A DNA stretch of 64,000 bases from JBMOLL01 sp049325415 (GCA_049325415.1 JBMOLL010000017.1:52449-116448), one strand, 5' to 3'; positions 9,790-19,109 are shown, counted from the first letter of the stretch. A program made the numbers and translations. The notes: a model not told the origin generated them from the sequence alone.

Positions 9790-11238
9790 TTATTTTAAAT
9801 ATTTTAGGACGACTTCCCTGTCGTCGAAATGATTTTTCACTCCTTTCACTTCCTGGTAGGTCTCATGCCCCTTACCGGCTACCAGGATCACATCGCCGGG
9901 CCGGGCCAGCAGGCAGGCTGTTTTGATCGCCTCTTCACGATTCACAACGGCGAGCACGCGGTTTTGCTGTTCCGGCGTAATTCCCGTCAGCATATCCTGC
10001 AGAATGGCCTCCGGGTCTTCATCCCGCGGATTATCGGAAGTTAGGATCACCTTCTGACTGTAAGTGGCGGCTATAGCTGCCATTTTCGGACGTTTGGTCT
10101 TATCCCGGTTACCCCCGGCTCCGACCACCGTAATAATAGCCGATCCCTCCTTCTTCAGCCCACTGATTGTTTCCAGTACATTCATTACGGCATCAGGTGT
10201 ATGTGCATAATCGACCACGGCTGTGACCCCGCTGCTTCCCTGCAGGGTCTCAAAACGTCCCCTGACCGATCCCAGACCACTGAGCACTGCCTTCACCTGC
10301 TCCCGGTCCTGGCCTTCCATGACCGCAGCCCCGTAAACGGCCAGTACGTTACTGACATTAAACCTTCCCGGCAGACGGGTCCAGAAGGTCTGACCTTCCA
10401 GTTCCATGCCCGTACCATCGATATGCTCCTCGATGATCCGTGCCCGGAATCCGGCCAGCGAACGGATGCTATAGCTTTCCTTCATGGCACGGCAGTTCTG
10501 CAGCATTACCATTCCGTTCTTATCATCGGCATTGGTGAGTGCAAAAGCCTCCGGCCCCAACTGATCGAAGAAACTTTTCTTGGCTTCCAGGTAATTCCTG
10601 AAGGTGGGATGATAATCAAGGTGGTCGTGGGTGAGGTTGGTAAAGATCCCGCCCCTGAAAAGCAGTGCGCCAATCCGGTGCTGTGCGGCCGCGTGCGATG
10701 AAACCTCCATAAAACAGTACCCGCAGCCGGCGTCGGCCATTTCCCGGAGCAGCCTGTTTAGCTGAAGGGGATCGGGTGTGGTATGAGTGGCCGGGATCAC
10801 CTTATCCTCAATCCTGACCTCAACGGTCGATAACAATCCGGCTTTGTATCCCAGTCCGCGGTAAAGTTTGTAAAGCAAAGTGGCAATGGTGGTTTTGCCG
10901 TTGGTCCCGGTAACTCCGATCAGCTTAAGATCGTGGGAAGGATTTCCGTAAAACTCGGCGGCAACGGCTGCCAGGGCGATCCTTGCATCGGCCACCCTGA
11001 TCCAGGCGATCTGTTCACCGGCCTGTTCGGGGATCTCCTCACACACTACGGCAATGCAGCCGGCTGCAATGGCCGCAGGAATAAAGCGATGCCCGTCTAC
11101 TGCGGTACCCCGGATAGCAATAAAAAGGCTGCCGGGTTCCGCCTGACGGTTATCAATAACCACCGAACGGATCTCTTTCCCGGTATCACCGGTTACGGAG
11201 ACCGTCTTCACATGCCGTATCAGTTTACTTAACTTCAT
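9790..11238 (-). CDS. murE: MurE, UDP-MurNAc-tripeptide synthetase (meso-DAP type)
   Basis: Adds the third stem-peptide residue to UDP-MurNAc-L-Ala-D-Glu. The 482-residue protein has the ATP loop GTNGKTTIATLLYKL near 112, EVSSHAAAQHRIGAL, LTHDHLDYHPTFRNYL, and the C-terminal specificity motif TSDNPRDEDP. DNPR is the signature of meso-diaminopimelate ligases, while lysine enzymes carry another motif, so the peptidoglycan is predicted to be meso-DAP type. It overlaps ftsI by 4 bases and lies 6 bases before mraY. Confidence 0.97.
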   Translation of the reverse strand: MKLSKLIRHVKTVSVTGDTGKEIRSVVIDNRQAEPGSLFIAIRGTAVDGHRFIPAAIAAGCIAVVCEEIPEQAGEQIAWIRVADARIALAAVAAEFYGNPSHDLKLIGVTGTNGKTTIATLLYKLYRGLGYKAGLLSTVEVRIEDKVIPATHTTPDPLQLNRLLREMADAGCGYCFMEVSSHAAAQHRIGALLFRGGIFTNLTHDHLDYHPTFRNYLEAKKSFFDQLGPEAFALTNADDKNGMVMLQNCRAMKESYSIRSLAGFRARIIEEHIDGTGMELEGQTFWTRLPGRFNVSNVLAVYGAAVMEGQDREQVKAVLSGLGSVRGRFETLQGSSGVTAVVDYAHTPDAVMNVLETISGLKKEGSAIITVVGAGGNRDKTKRPKMAAIAATYSQKVILTSDNPRDEDPEAILQDMLTGITPEQQNRVLAVVNREEAIKTACLLARPGDVILVAGKGHETYQEVKGVKNHFDDREVVLKYLK

Positions 11239-13349
11239 CCTTCAGTTATGCTCATTTCAAGTCGCACTGTTTCCCCCCGCCTGATGGAGGTACCCGGTGC
11301 AATGGATTGTCTTCTTACCGTTCCCCTTCCGCTCACAATCACGCTGAGACCTGCATTTTCGAGCAGGTAAACAGCATCTTTCAGTCCCATTCCGGTAACA
11401 TCGGGCACCAGCATCGAACTCACGCTGCGCATCCTCAGGTTCACTTTTTCCTCATCACTGCTGGTGGAGATCCAGTATGAATCTGCGTCGCCCTCGTTAT
11501 AGGGTACATCAAGGTACCGGAGGGAAGCCACCGTCTCTTTCCGGTTCCCGCTTTTGGAATAGGGCGCACTCCGTGCCATTTCCGGATCGGGTCCGTTGTC
11601 CTTATGCATCTCAAATTCGCGGATGTAAATCTTATCGGCTACTTCCCGGAAAATGGGTCCGGCAACCACGTTTCCGTAATAAACCCAGCGTGAGGGCGAG
11701 TTTATCACCACAATACAGGAGTATTTCGGATGATCGGCAGGAAAATATCCGGCAAAGGATGCCTGGTAGCTGCGCTTGTTGTATCCGTATTTCAGGTTGG
11801 CGATCTGGGCCGTACCGGTTTTTCCCGCGATCCTGTAATAGGAGTTTTTCAGGTTCTCCGCGGTGCCCCTTTCCACAACGCCCTCCAGCATTTTTTCCAC
11901 CTTCCTCCGCGTATCTGCCGAGCAAACGGAACGTTTCAGCACCTTACGGTCAAATTTCTTCACCAGTTTTCCATGATACCTGATCTCCTCGACGAACTGC
12001 GGTTTGACCATTTCACCTTTGTTGGCGATGGCATTGTAAAAGGTCAGGGTCTGCATCGGGGTCATCCTCACTTCATAACCGATCGACATCATGGGCAGGG
12101 AGATTCCCGACCAGAGCTTGCTACCCGGGTATTTGATATCCGGTGCGCCTTCTCCTTTAATATCCAGATCGAGCTTCTGGTTGAGTCCCATCTTGTATAA
12201 CCTGTCGATAAACTGCTCGGGTTTATCCTTGTAGTTCTCATATACGATCCTGGAAATCCCGACATTGGAGGATTTCTCAAAAGCCTCCTGTACCGTGATC
12301 TTCCCAAGACCTTCATCTCCGCTGTCTTCCAGCCGCTTACCGTAGTATGTGATCACACCGTCGCCTGCATCCACGATATCCTCCGGCTCGATATAACCAT
12401 CCTCCAGCAGGGCGATCACAGAAGCCAGTTTAAAGGTCGATCCCGGCTCGGCACTCTCCCCGATGGCATAGTTATAGGTCTCCCTGTAGACGCCGTCGAC
12501 ATCCTTACCCAGGTTGGCAATGGCGCGGACCTTACCTGTTTCCACCTCCATGAGAATCACGGTGCCATGGTCGGCATCATGGCGCTGCAACTGCTCCAGA
12601 AGGGCATTTTCGGCAACGTCCTGGAGGTCCAGATCGATGGTGGAGATAATATCATATCCGTCGCGGGGTTCGATTTCGTTCCGGTCGCTGATCGGCATCC
12701 AGATATCCCCCTTTACCCTGCGCATCAGGCGGTAGCCCTCCACTCCCTTCAGGTCGTTCTCGAAGGCTCCTTCTATTCCAACCACACTTCCCGAGTTGGA
12801 TTCCATGGTATAGCCGATGGTACGGGCCGCCAGGAGACCGTGGGGTCTGACCCGCTTGTTGGTCTGTACGTAGATCACGCCTCCCTCGAAACGCCCCCTG
12901 CGAAAAATGGGGAATTTCTTCACCTGCTGCAACTGGTCGTAGGTTACATTTCTTTTTACCAGGTAATACCGGTTCCCGTCTTCCCGGGCTCTCACCAGGT
13001 CCTGCTTGTAAGCAGCCCATGAACGATCGCGGAAGAGATTGGCCAGTGCCCTCGACAGGGAGTCAACGCGCTGGTAAAAGATATCCCTTGTGAGCGGATC
13101 GCTCAGCATATCCATCCTGATCTCGTAAAAAGGAACCGATACGGCCAGCATTCTGCCGTCGGAGGAGTAGATGTTCCCCCTGTTCGAAGCGATGCTCATG
13201 TGACGAATGCTCTGGATCTCTGCGCTGGCCCATTTATCCTTCTCAAAAAACTGCAGATAAAAGATCTTCCCGATGATCAGCAGTCCGAAGACTACAATCA
13301 CCAGATAAACGATGCTCAGTCTGACCAGTATGTCCTTCTTTATCGACAT
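11235..13349 (-). CDS. ftsI: FtsI/PBP class B transpeptidase with C-terminal PASTA domain
   Basis: Septal peptidoglycan transpeptidase, anchored by one N-terminal membrane segment (about 9-30). The 704-residue protein has a PBP dimerisation region followed by a transpeptidase domain with all three active-site motifs: STFK at 304-307 (nucleophile S304), SSN at 360-362 and KTG at 510-512. A single PASTA domain occupies about 645-702 (SMLVPDVTGMGLKDAVYLLE). PASTA on division PBPs is common in Bacteroidetes and Firmicutes but absent from E. coli FtsI. It is placed 12 bases after ftsL. Confidence 0.96.
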   Translation of the reverse strand: MSIKKDILVRLSIVYLVIVVFGLLIIGKIFYLQFFEKDKWASAEIQSIRHMSIASNRGNIYSSDGRMLAVSVPFYEIRMDMLSDPLTRDIFYQRVDSLSRALANLFRDRSWAAYKQDLVRAREDGNRYYLVKRNVTYDQLQQVKKFPIFRRGRFEGGVIYVQTNKRVRPHGLLAARTIGYTMESNSGSVVGIEGAFENDLKGVEGYRLMRRVKGDIWMPISDRNEIEPRDGYDIISTIDLDLQDVAENALLEQLQRHDADHGTVILMEVETGKVRAIANLGKDVDGVYRETYNYAIGESAEPGSTFKLASVIALLEDGYIEPEDIVDAGDGVITYYGKRLEDSGDEGLGKITVQEAFEKSSNVGISRIVYENYKDKPEQFIDRLYKMGLNQKLDLDIKGEGAPDIKYPGSKLWSGISLPMMSIGYEVRMTPMQTLTFYNAIANKGEMVKPQFVEEIRYHGKLVKKFDRKVLKRSVCSADTRRKVEKMLEGVVERGTAENLKNSYYRIAGKTGTAQIANLKYGYNKRSYQASFAGYFPADHPKYSCIVVINSPSRWVYYGNVVAGPIFREVADKIYIREFEMHKDNGPDPEMARSAPYSKSGNRKETVASLRYLDVPYNEGDADSYWISTSSDEEKVNLRMRSVSSMLVPDVTGMGLKDAVYLLENAGLSVIVSGRGTVRRQSIAPGTSIRRGETVRLEMSITEG

Positions 13350-13361
13350 GGCAGTTTCTTG

Positions 13362-13724
13362 TCACTTATACAGTTTTTTCGGCGGATCAAGACTTTCCTC
13401 GAGGTTCATCCCGTTCTGCCGGATCATCCGGATCACCTCCGATTCGCGGCTGACCCGCATCAGTTCCGAAGAAACCGAAATGGAATGGGCCCTGACCTCC
13501 TTCACCTCGTCCTGCAGACGGTCGCCCATGATCACCATTTTTTCGGCATGGTTCCGGTTTGCGATACTGAGAAAAGCGATGAGTACGAGCAGGAGCATGA
13601 AGCGTCGTTGCCTGACGACAAACCCGCGGTTCAGGACGTTCCCGTCGATCAGATCGCGGAACGCAAACTTTGCCTCCTCCTCTTTCGGTTCTTCAAATTC
13701 AATATTTTTCTTCTCCTCTTCCAT
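13362..13724 (-). CDS. ftsL: FtsL-like cell division protein
   Basis: Small bitopic divisome protein; in the family FtsL forms a complex with FtsQ and FtsB through its periplasmic coiled coil. The 120 residues comprise an acidic, lysine-rich cytoplasmic part (about 1-40), one membrane helix (RRFMLLLVLIAFLSIANRNH, about 40-60) and a periplasmic heptad-like region (EKMVIMGDRLQDEVKEVRAH). Sequence conservation is poor in this family. The call rests on topology and the invariant position between rsmH and ftsI. Its start codon overlaps the rsmH stop (TGATG). Confidence 0.85.
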   Translation of the reverse strand: MEEEKKNIEFEEPKEEEAKFAFRDLIDGNVLNRGFVVRQRRFMLLLVLIAFLSIANRNHAEKMVIMGDRLQDEVKEVRAHSISVSSELMRVSRESEVIRMIRQNGMNLEESLDPPKKLYK

Positions 13725-14623
13725 CAGTTTTTCTCGGCTATTCTCAGCTTGGCACTGCGTGCCCTGTTGTTTCTTTCCAGTTCTTCAGCTCCCGGAGTGA
13801 TCACATTCCTGTTGACCAGGATCCAGGGGGTAAGCGGATTGCCGTAAAAATCCTTTTCAATCGCTCCCTCCAGGTTCCCGCTTCTGAAAAAGTTCTTGAC
13901 CAGGCGATCTTCCAGCGAATGATAGGTGATCACCACAAACCGGCCACCGGGCCTGACGAGTGAAGTGGTCTGAACCAGCATTTCCCGGAGTGCTTCCATC
14001 TCGTGGTTGACTTCGATCCTCAGAGCCTGATATACCCTGGCCAGGAAGCTGTGCGGATGTTTCGCGGGGATGAGTCTGCCAAGAACCCGTTCCAGGTCTG
14101 CGGCAGTATCGACGGGGTTTTGCTCCCTGCCCCTGACAATGGCACCGGCGATTTGTCCGGCATTATTCAGTTCACCATAGTCCCTGAACAGGCGTTTGAG
14201 CTCATCGGGAGCATACTGGTTAACCACGGCAGCCGCATCAAGGGATGATTCGCTGTTCATCCTCATATCCAGCCTTCCCTGTGTTCTGAATGAAAATCCA
14301 CGTTCCGGCTCATCGATCTGATGAGAAGAGATCCCCAGGTCGGCCAGGATGCCATCTACCTGTTCAATCTCATAATACCGGAGGAAATGCTTCAGAAACC
14401 TGAAATTTGCCCTGACAAAGGTGACCCGGGGATCACCCGGAATATTCTCCCCTGCATCGGGATCCTGATCAAAGGCGATTAACCGGCCTTTCCTTCCCAA
14501 CTTTTTTAGAACTTCGCGGGAGTGTCCCCCTCCGCCAAAAGTGAGGTCCACATAAACCCCTTTTGGCTGTATTTTCAATCCTTCTATCGATTCATTCAGC
14601 AGTACCGGATGGTGGTATGTCAT
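13724..14623 (-). CDS. rsmH: 16S rRNA m4C1402 methyltransferase RsmH (MraW)
   Basis: SAM-dependent N4-methyltransferase acting on C1402 of 16S rRNA in the decoding centre. The 299-residue protein has YHHPVLLNESIEGL at the N-terminus, the SAM-binding loop VDLTFGGGGHSREVLKKLG (about 24-42), ILADLGISSHQIDEPERGFSF, and C-terminal VITYHSLEDRLVKNFF, all RsmH signatures. Its start overlaps the mraZ stop (TAATG) and its stop overlaps the ftsL start. Confidence 0.97.
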   Translation of the reverse strand: MTYHHPVLLNESIEGLKIQPKGVYVDLTFGGGGHSREVLKKLGRKGRLIAFDQDPDAGENIPGDPRVTFVRANFRFLKHFLRYYEIEQVDGILADLGISSHQIDEPERGFSFRTQGRLDMRMNSESSLDAAAVVNQYAPDELKRLFRDYGELNNAGQIAGAIVRGREQNPVDTAADLERVLGRLIPAKHPHSFLARVYQALRIEVNHEMEALREMLVQTTSLVRPGGRFVVITYHSLEDRLVKNFFRSGNLEGAIEKDFYGNPLTPWILVNRNVITPGAEELERNNRARSAKLRIAEKN

Positions 14624-15090
14624 TATATCTCAGGTTCACTAAACGATCCGCCCAAAATCCTTTCAGCCATGGCTGCAAATTCATCATCTGCCGTACTTAC
14701 CTGCTGATAGTTGGCTGCCGACCATATCTCTATCTTCCCGGCCTGTCCCGCCATCACCACCTCATCGGTGATCTCCCCGTAGTCCAGCAGCCTTTTGGGA
14801 ATCAATATCCTTCCGCTGTTATCCAGTGAAAGCTCGGCCGTGCCCGAATAGAACATTCTCAGGAAACGGGCATGCTCCTTATTGTAAGGATTGGTCTTTG
14901 CCCTGATCATCCTGTTCTGCCTGTCCCACTCCTCCATCGGATATAGGTTCAGACAGCGCTCAAACACATCACGCTTCAGCACAAATCCTGCAGGAATGGC
15001 TTCCCCCAGCTGCTTTTTGAATGCAGCCGGAAACGACAGCCTCCCCTTGGCATCAATCCTGATATTGTAATCTCCAATAAACGTGATCAT
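14623..15090 (-). CDS. mraZ: Transcriptional regulator MraZ
   Basis: First gene of the dcw operon; MraZ is an AbrB-fold DNA-binding protein that in E. coli represses this operon by binding TGGGN direct repeats upstream of itself. The 155-residue protein contains two SpoVT/AbrB-like halves: FIGDYNIRIDAKGRLSFPAAFK (about 4-25) and a second with LSLDNSGRILIPKRLLDYG (about 90-108). The conserved DxxGR motif is present in each half. Four TGGRR repeats with a 10-base period lie 41-75 bases upstream, see the separate entry. The extra C-terminal acidic tail (DDEFAAMAERI) is typical of the family in this phylum. Confidence 0.96.
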   Translation of the reverse strand: MITFIGDYNIRIDAKGRLSFPAAFKKQLGEAIPAGFVLKRDVFERCLNLYPMEEWDRQNRMIRAKTNPYNKEHARFLRMFYSGTAELSLDNSGRILIPKRLLDYGEITDEVVMAGQAGKIEIWSAANYQQVSTADDEFAAMAERILGGSFSEPEI

Positions 15091-15130
15091 GTCTCTCAGC
15101 CGGATTTAATGTGTAAATGTAGGTAAATTT

Positions 15131-15165
15131 CTCCACTTTTCTCCATTTCACCCCACTTTTTCCCA
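15131..15165 (-). promoter_or_regulatory. Candidate MraZ operator: four 10-base-spaced repeats
   Basis: On the minus strand the pentamers TGGGA (15165-15161), TGGGG (15155-15151), TGGAG (15145-15141) and TGGAG (15135-15131) start exactly 10 bases apart, with 5-base A-rich spacers. E. coli MraZ binds TGGGN repeats separated by 5 bases, so both unit and period match the known operator. The array is 41-75 bases upstream of the mraZ ATG. A weak -7-like TACATTTA lies between it and the gene, so bound MraZ would occupy the region just upstream of RNA polymerase contacts. Confidence 0.75.
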
Positions 15166-15258
15166 CTTTGTTAATAACTTTTGAGGGGAGTGATTTCCTG
15201 TCCGCGCGGGCTGTACTCCCAAAGGCCGGGCTGATGTTCACGGTATCACTATTTTTAA

Positions 15259-15266
15259 TATTTTTG
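15259..15266 (+). promoter_or_regulatory. -7 promoter box for glsAB
   Basis: TATTTTTG is an exact match to the Bacteroidetes -7 element TAnnTTTG. It lies 36 bases before the glsA ATG at 15303. No clear -33 TTTG is seen at the expected spacing. Confidence 0.5.
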
Positions 15267-15302
15267 CAAGGTGAAAGGATGTGCCTTCCCCAAAGTAAGA
15301 AG

Positions 15303-16160
15303 ATGACAGAAGAAGAACAGGTATCAAGAATCAAAGCCATTGATATCAGGGCAGTTTTCAGGGATAAGAACCCACGGATGGCCCGGATCATTCCCGGATT
15401 TGTTTTCCGATATATTCACAGGATACTCCACCTTGATTTCATCAATAATTTAATGCTCTCGAACGAGGAAAAGCGTGACTTTCCTTTTTCTCAGGCGACC
15501 GTTGATGCTTTTGGTGTATCGGTAGACGTAATCGGGGAGCAGAATCTGCCGCCGGATGGAAGATATATTTTCGCCTCTAACCATCCCCTGGGGGGATTCG
15601 ACGGGCTTCTGCTTTACCATGAGCTCAGCAAGCATTATCCGGAAGTTAAGGTTCTTGTGAATGATATTCTCATGAATATCAGGAATATGGAGAATTCCTT
15701 TGTTCCCATCAATAAGCATGGCAGTCAGCCGATGGATAATGTACGCCGGATCGATGAGCTGTTCATGTCGGACGCCCAGATCCTGACCTTCCCTGCGGGC
15801 CTGGTATCGCGCCGAAAGAAGGGAGTTATCCGCGATGATGCCTGGCAGAAGAGTTTCATTACCAAGGCAAAAAGTACCGACCGGGCGATAGTTCCGATCC
15901 ACATTACCGGCAGGAACAGCAATTTTTTCTATAACCTGGCCAATACCCGGACCTTCCTGGGCGTAAAGTATAACCTGGAGATGTTCTTCCTGATGAATGA
16001 AACCTATAAAAACAGGGGAAAGCATTTTACAGTCACCGTTGGAAAGCCCATACCGAACAGTGTGTTTGACAAACGATTTACACCGAAAGACTGGGCACTC
16101 AAAGTCCAGGACCATGTCTACCATCTGGCTTCAGACCCTGAAGCCAGGTTTGAGTTTTGA
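15303..16160 (+). CDS. glsA: GlsA-type O-acyltransferase (lysophospholipid acyltransferase family)
   Basis: PlsC-family acyltransferase. It belongs with the O-acyltransferase that adds the second fatty acid to N-acyl-glycine or N-acyl-ornithine lipids (GlsA in Bacteroides thetaiotaomicron, OlsA elsewhere). The catalytic block is FASNHPLGGFDGLL, a His-Asp motif with five intervening residues, followed by SFVPINKHGSQ and ILTFPAGLVSRR. Start ATG 15303 (MTEEEQVSRIK, 285 residues) is preferred; an in-frame ATG at 15279 is the alternative. The next gene, 24 bases on, is the matching N-acyltransferase, which is the main reason for the specific call. The substrate amino acid is inferred. Confidence 0.75.
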   Translation: MTEEEQVSRIKAIDIRAVFRDKNPRMARIIPGFVFRYIHRILHLDFINNLMLSNEEKRDFPFSQATVDAFGVSVDVIGEQNLPPDGRYIFASNHPLGGFDGLLLYHELSKHYPEVKVLVNDILMNIRNMENSFVPINKHGSQPMDNVRRIDELFMSDAQILTFPAGLVSRRKKGVIRDDAWQKSFITKAKSTDRAIVPIHITGRNSNFFYNLANTRTFLGVKYNLEMFFLMNETYKNRGKHFTVTVGKPIPNSVFDKRFTPKDWALKVQDHVYHLASDPEARFEF

Positions 16161-16184
16161 TTATAAATGCATCATTATACGAGA

Positions 16185-17195
16185 ATGAAAGATATTATTT
16201 CACCCGTTCCGGTTGAATTGATTAAAGCCGAGCTGACGGAGGATAGATTTGTCCGCAAAACCAACAAGGGCGGAAACCTGCTGTACATTATCACAGCCAA
16301 TGATTCACCGAATACAATGATGGAGATCGGCCGTCTGAGGGAAGAAACCTTCCGCTTTGCCGGTGGTGGAACAGGAAAGGCCTATGATATTGACGATTAC
16401 GATACAGGTGAGATGGCCTACAAACAACTGATCGTCTGGGATCCCGACACGGAGCAGATCCTGGGCGGTTACCGTTTTCATATCTGCAGTGATAAGAACT
16501 GTATCAAGGACGGAGCCGTTCACCTGGCTACTTCCCGCTTTTTCAATTTCTCAGACAGATTCGTAAAGGACTACCTGCCCCACATGATTGAACTGGGCCG
16601 GTCTTTCGTGCAACCCGCCTACCAGTCGACCAACCTTGCCCGCAAGGGTCTTTACGCCCTGGATAACCTCTGGGACGGTCTGGGTACACTGGTTATGGAT
16701 CATCCCGATAAGCATTATTTTTTCGGAAAGGTAACGATGTACACCGATTATCACCAGGAAGCACGTAACATGATCCTGTATTTCCTGGAAAAGCATTTTC
16801 CGGACCACGACGACCTGGTGCGCCCGATTGTTCCGCTTGAAACCAATGCCGACAGGGAAAAGCTGGCCAGGATCTTTACAGGGAAGGACTATGTGGAAGA
16901 TTACAAGATCCTTTCCAAAGAGGTACGTGAACGCGGCGAAGTCATCCCTCCGCTGATCAATGCCTACATGAATCTATCCCCGTCCATGAAGACTTTCGGA
17001 ACGGTCATGAATACCTATTTCGGCAATGTGGAGGAAACGGCGATCCTGATCAATATCAACGATCTGTACAAAGCAAAAATCGAACGTCACCTGTCGAATT
17101 ACATTCCGATCAGCCTGCGAAGGATCAAGAATATCCGGATCAGGGATTTCAAAATCAAAAAGCTTTTCAGACGTTTCCGGTTTAACCGGAGCTGA
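16185..17195 (+). CDS. glsB: GlsB-type N-acyltransferase (hemolysin/OlsB-like GNAT)
   Basis: Acyl-ACP-dependent N-acyltransferase of the GNAT fold that makes the first, amide-linked acyl chain of glycine (or ornithine) lipids. In B. thetaiotaomicron GlsB is the committed enzyme of glycine-lipid synthesis. Visible motifs are VRKTNKGGNLLYII, EIGRLREETFRFAGGGTGK, ILGGYRFHIC and ELGRSFVQPAYQS. The ATG at 16185 (MKDIISPVPVELIKAELTED, 336 residues) fits the family N-terminus better than the in-frame ATG at 16167. It ends one base from the convergent purF-like gene. Confidence 0.78.
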   Translation: MKDIISPVPVELIKAELTEDRFVRKTNKGGNLLYIITANDSPNTMMEIGRLREETFRFAGGGTGKAYDIDDYDTGEMAYKQLIVWDPDTEQILGGYRFHICSDKNCIKDGAVHLATSRFFNFSDRFVKDYLPHMIELGRSFVQPAYQSTNLARKGLYALDNLWDGLGTLVMDHPDKHYFFGKVTMYTDYHQEARNMILYFLEKHFPDHDDLVRPIVPLETNADREKLARIFTGKDYVEDYKILSKEVRERGEVIPPLINAYMNLSPSMKTFGTVMNTYFGNVEETAILININDLYKAKIERHLSNYIPISLRRIKNIRIRDFKIKKLFRRFRFNRS

Positions 17196-17196
17196 C

Positions 17197-19098
17197 TCAG
17201 TAGGCCCGGCTGTTGATCCCCTCTATGAAATTGATAAAGGAGGTGTTGACCACTTTATTCCCGCCGGGTGTGGGATAATTTCCGGTAAAATACCAGTCGC
17301 CCAGGTCGTTCGGACAGGCAAGGTGGAGGTTGTCGATCGTCTGGTAGACCACCTTCACTTCGGCTTTTACTGAATGGTCCTTGATCAGGCTGGCAATTCG
17401 CGCGGAGATCTGCTCGGGGGTAAAAGGGCTGTAAATTTCCTTGACGTAGTTGATCACTTCCTCTTTGGGCAAATACTTCTGCTCCCTCGATTTCAGGTAT
17501 ACTTCGTTGATGATATGTTCCTTACCTGAATCCTTCAACAGGGCAATGGCAGCCTGGAAGGCAATGAAATCACCGAGTTTGGCCATATCAATCCCATAGC
17601 AATCCGGGTAGCGGATCTGTGGCGACGATGAGACGACAACGATCTTTTTGGGCCCGAGGCGGTCCAGTATCCGGATAATGCTCTGTTTGAGGGTTGTCCC
17701 CCTCACGATGGAATCGTCGATGATGACCAGGTTGTCGACTCCGCGGCGTATGGTCCCGTAAGTAATGTCGTAAACATGGTTGACCAGATCTTCACGGCCT
17801 TTATCCTGGGTAATGAAGGTCCTGAGTTTGATATCCTTGATGGCCACCTTTTCCACCCTGGGTCGTGCTGAAATGATCTTCACCAGATCTTCCTCGTTGA
17901 AATTGCCGTTCATGGACCGGATCTTTTCCTTTTTCTGGCTGATCATGTAATCCTCCACACCTTTCACCATGCCATAAAACGCCGATTCGGCTGTATTGGG
18001 AATAAAGGAGAAGACGGTGTTTTCCAGGTCATAATCAATGGCTTCCAGGATCTTCGGAACAAGCAGTTCCCCGAGTTTCTTTCTTTCCTGGTAAATATCC
18101 CGGTCGCTTCCCCTCGAAAAATAAATCCTCTCAAAGGAACAGGATTTTTTGGGGAACGGGGGGAGCACTTCATCCACACTGATCCGGCCGTTCTTTTTCA
18201 CGATAAAGGCATGTCCTGCAGGAAGTTCAATTACCTGATCGGCCTTCAGGTTCATCACGGTCTGAATGACCGGTCTTTCGGAAGCTACGATGGCAATTTC
18301 CTCATCGTGGTAATAATAAGCCGGACGGATTCCCCAGGGATCGCGCAGAACAAAAGCATCACCATGTCCCATCATGCCGGCAATGGCATAGCCTCCGTCC
18401 CAGCGCTTGCTGGAATCAAACAGGATTTGCCGGACGTCGAGGTCCTGGCCGATTTTTTCGGTAATATCCTGGTTCGAATAACCTTTGGCTTTATACTGAT
18501 CGAACAGTCGCTGATTCTCCTTATCGAGAAAATGTCCTACTTTTTCCAGGATGGTGACCGTATCGGAATAATCCTTGGGATACTGACCCAGGTCGACCAG
18601 GGTGTCGAAAAGCTCGTCGACATTGGTGAGGTTAAAGTTTCCGGCAATTACCAGGTTTCGGGTCCGCCAGTTGTTCTGCCTCATCACCGGATGGAGGTTA
18701 TCTATGTTATTGCTCCCGAAAGTTCCGTAACGCAGGTGCCCGAGGTAGACTTCCGCCACGAAGGGAAGATTGTGTTTCGCCCAGTTTGCATCAAGTGCAG
18801 CCGTCCGGTGGAGACGTTCAGCCCGGTGAAACTGAGCATAAATATTCTGAAACACCACATTGATGGCCGAGGGATCGGCTGAGCGCTGGCGGTTAAAATA
18901 TTTCCTTCCCGGCGGGACATCCAGTTTCAGGCTGACCAGCCCGGCACCATCCTGACCCCGGTTACGCTGCTTTTCCATTAACAGGTAAAGCTTTTGCAGC
19001 CCGTATTTCCAGGTGCCATATTTCAGCTGATAGTATTCAAGGGGTTTTAAAAGCCTTACCAGGGCAATCCCACATTTGTGCTTGATTTCGTCACTCAT
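17197..19098 (-). CDS. PurF-like amidophosphoribosyltransferase, long Bacteroidetes form
   Basis: Class II (Ntn) glutamine amidotransferase fused to a phosphoribosyltransferase. The predicted reaction is PRPP plus glutamine to phosphoribosylamine, the first step of purine synthesis. Cys9 follows an eight-residue leader (MSDEIKHKCGIA) and would become the N-terminal nucleophile after processing. LGHLRYGTFG (about 119-128) and the amidotransferase core follow, and the PRPP loop VIIDDSIVRGTT is at about 458-469. At 633 residues it is about 150 longer than ordinary PurF, with extra segments around 180-225 and 385-440. Bacteroidetes often carry this form beside a standard purF, so I withhold the symbol. 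Confidence 0.85.
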   Translation of the reverse strand: MSDEIKHKCGIALVRLLKPLEYYQLKYGTWKYGLQKLYLLMEKQRNRGQDGAGLVSLKLDVPPGRKYFNRQRSADPSAINVVFQNIYAQFHRAERLHRTAALDANWAKHNLPFVAEVYLGHLRYGTFGSNNIDNLHPVMRQNNWRTRNLVIAGNFNLTNVDELFDTLVDLGQYPKDYSDTVTILEKVGHFLDKENQRLFDQYKAKGYSNQDITEKIGQDLDVRQILFDSSKRWDGGYAIAGMMGHGDAFVLRDPWGIRPAYYYHDEEIAIVASERPVIQTVMNLKADQVIELPAGHAFIVKKNGRISVDEVLPPFPKKSCSFERIYFSRGSDRDIYQERKKLGELLVPKILEAIDYDLENTVFSFIPNTAESAFYGMVKGVEDYMISQKKEKIRSMNGNFNEEDLVKIISARPRVEKVAIKDIKLRTFITQDKGREDLVNHVYDITYGTIRRGVDNLVIIDDSIVRGTTLKQSIIRILDRLGPKKIVVVSSSPQIRYPDCYGIDMAKLGDFIAFQAAIALLKDSGKEHIINEVYLKSREQKYLPKEEVINYVKEIYSPFTPEQISARIASLIKDHSVKAEVKVVYQTIDNLHLACPNDLGDWYFTGNYPTPGGNKVVNTSFINFIEGINSRAY

Positions 19099-19109
19099 TC
19101 CTCAACCGG

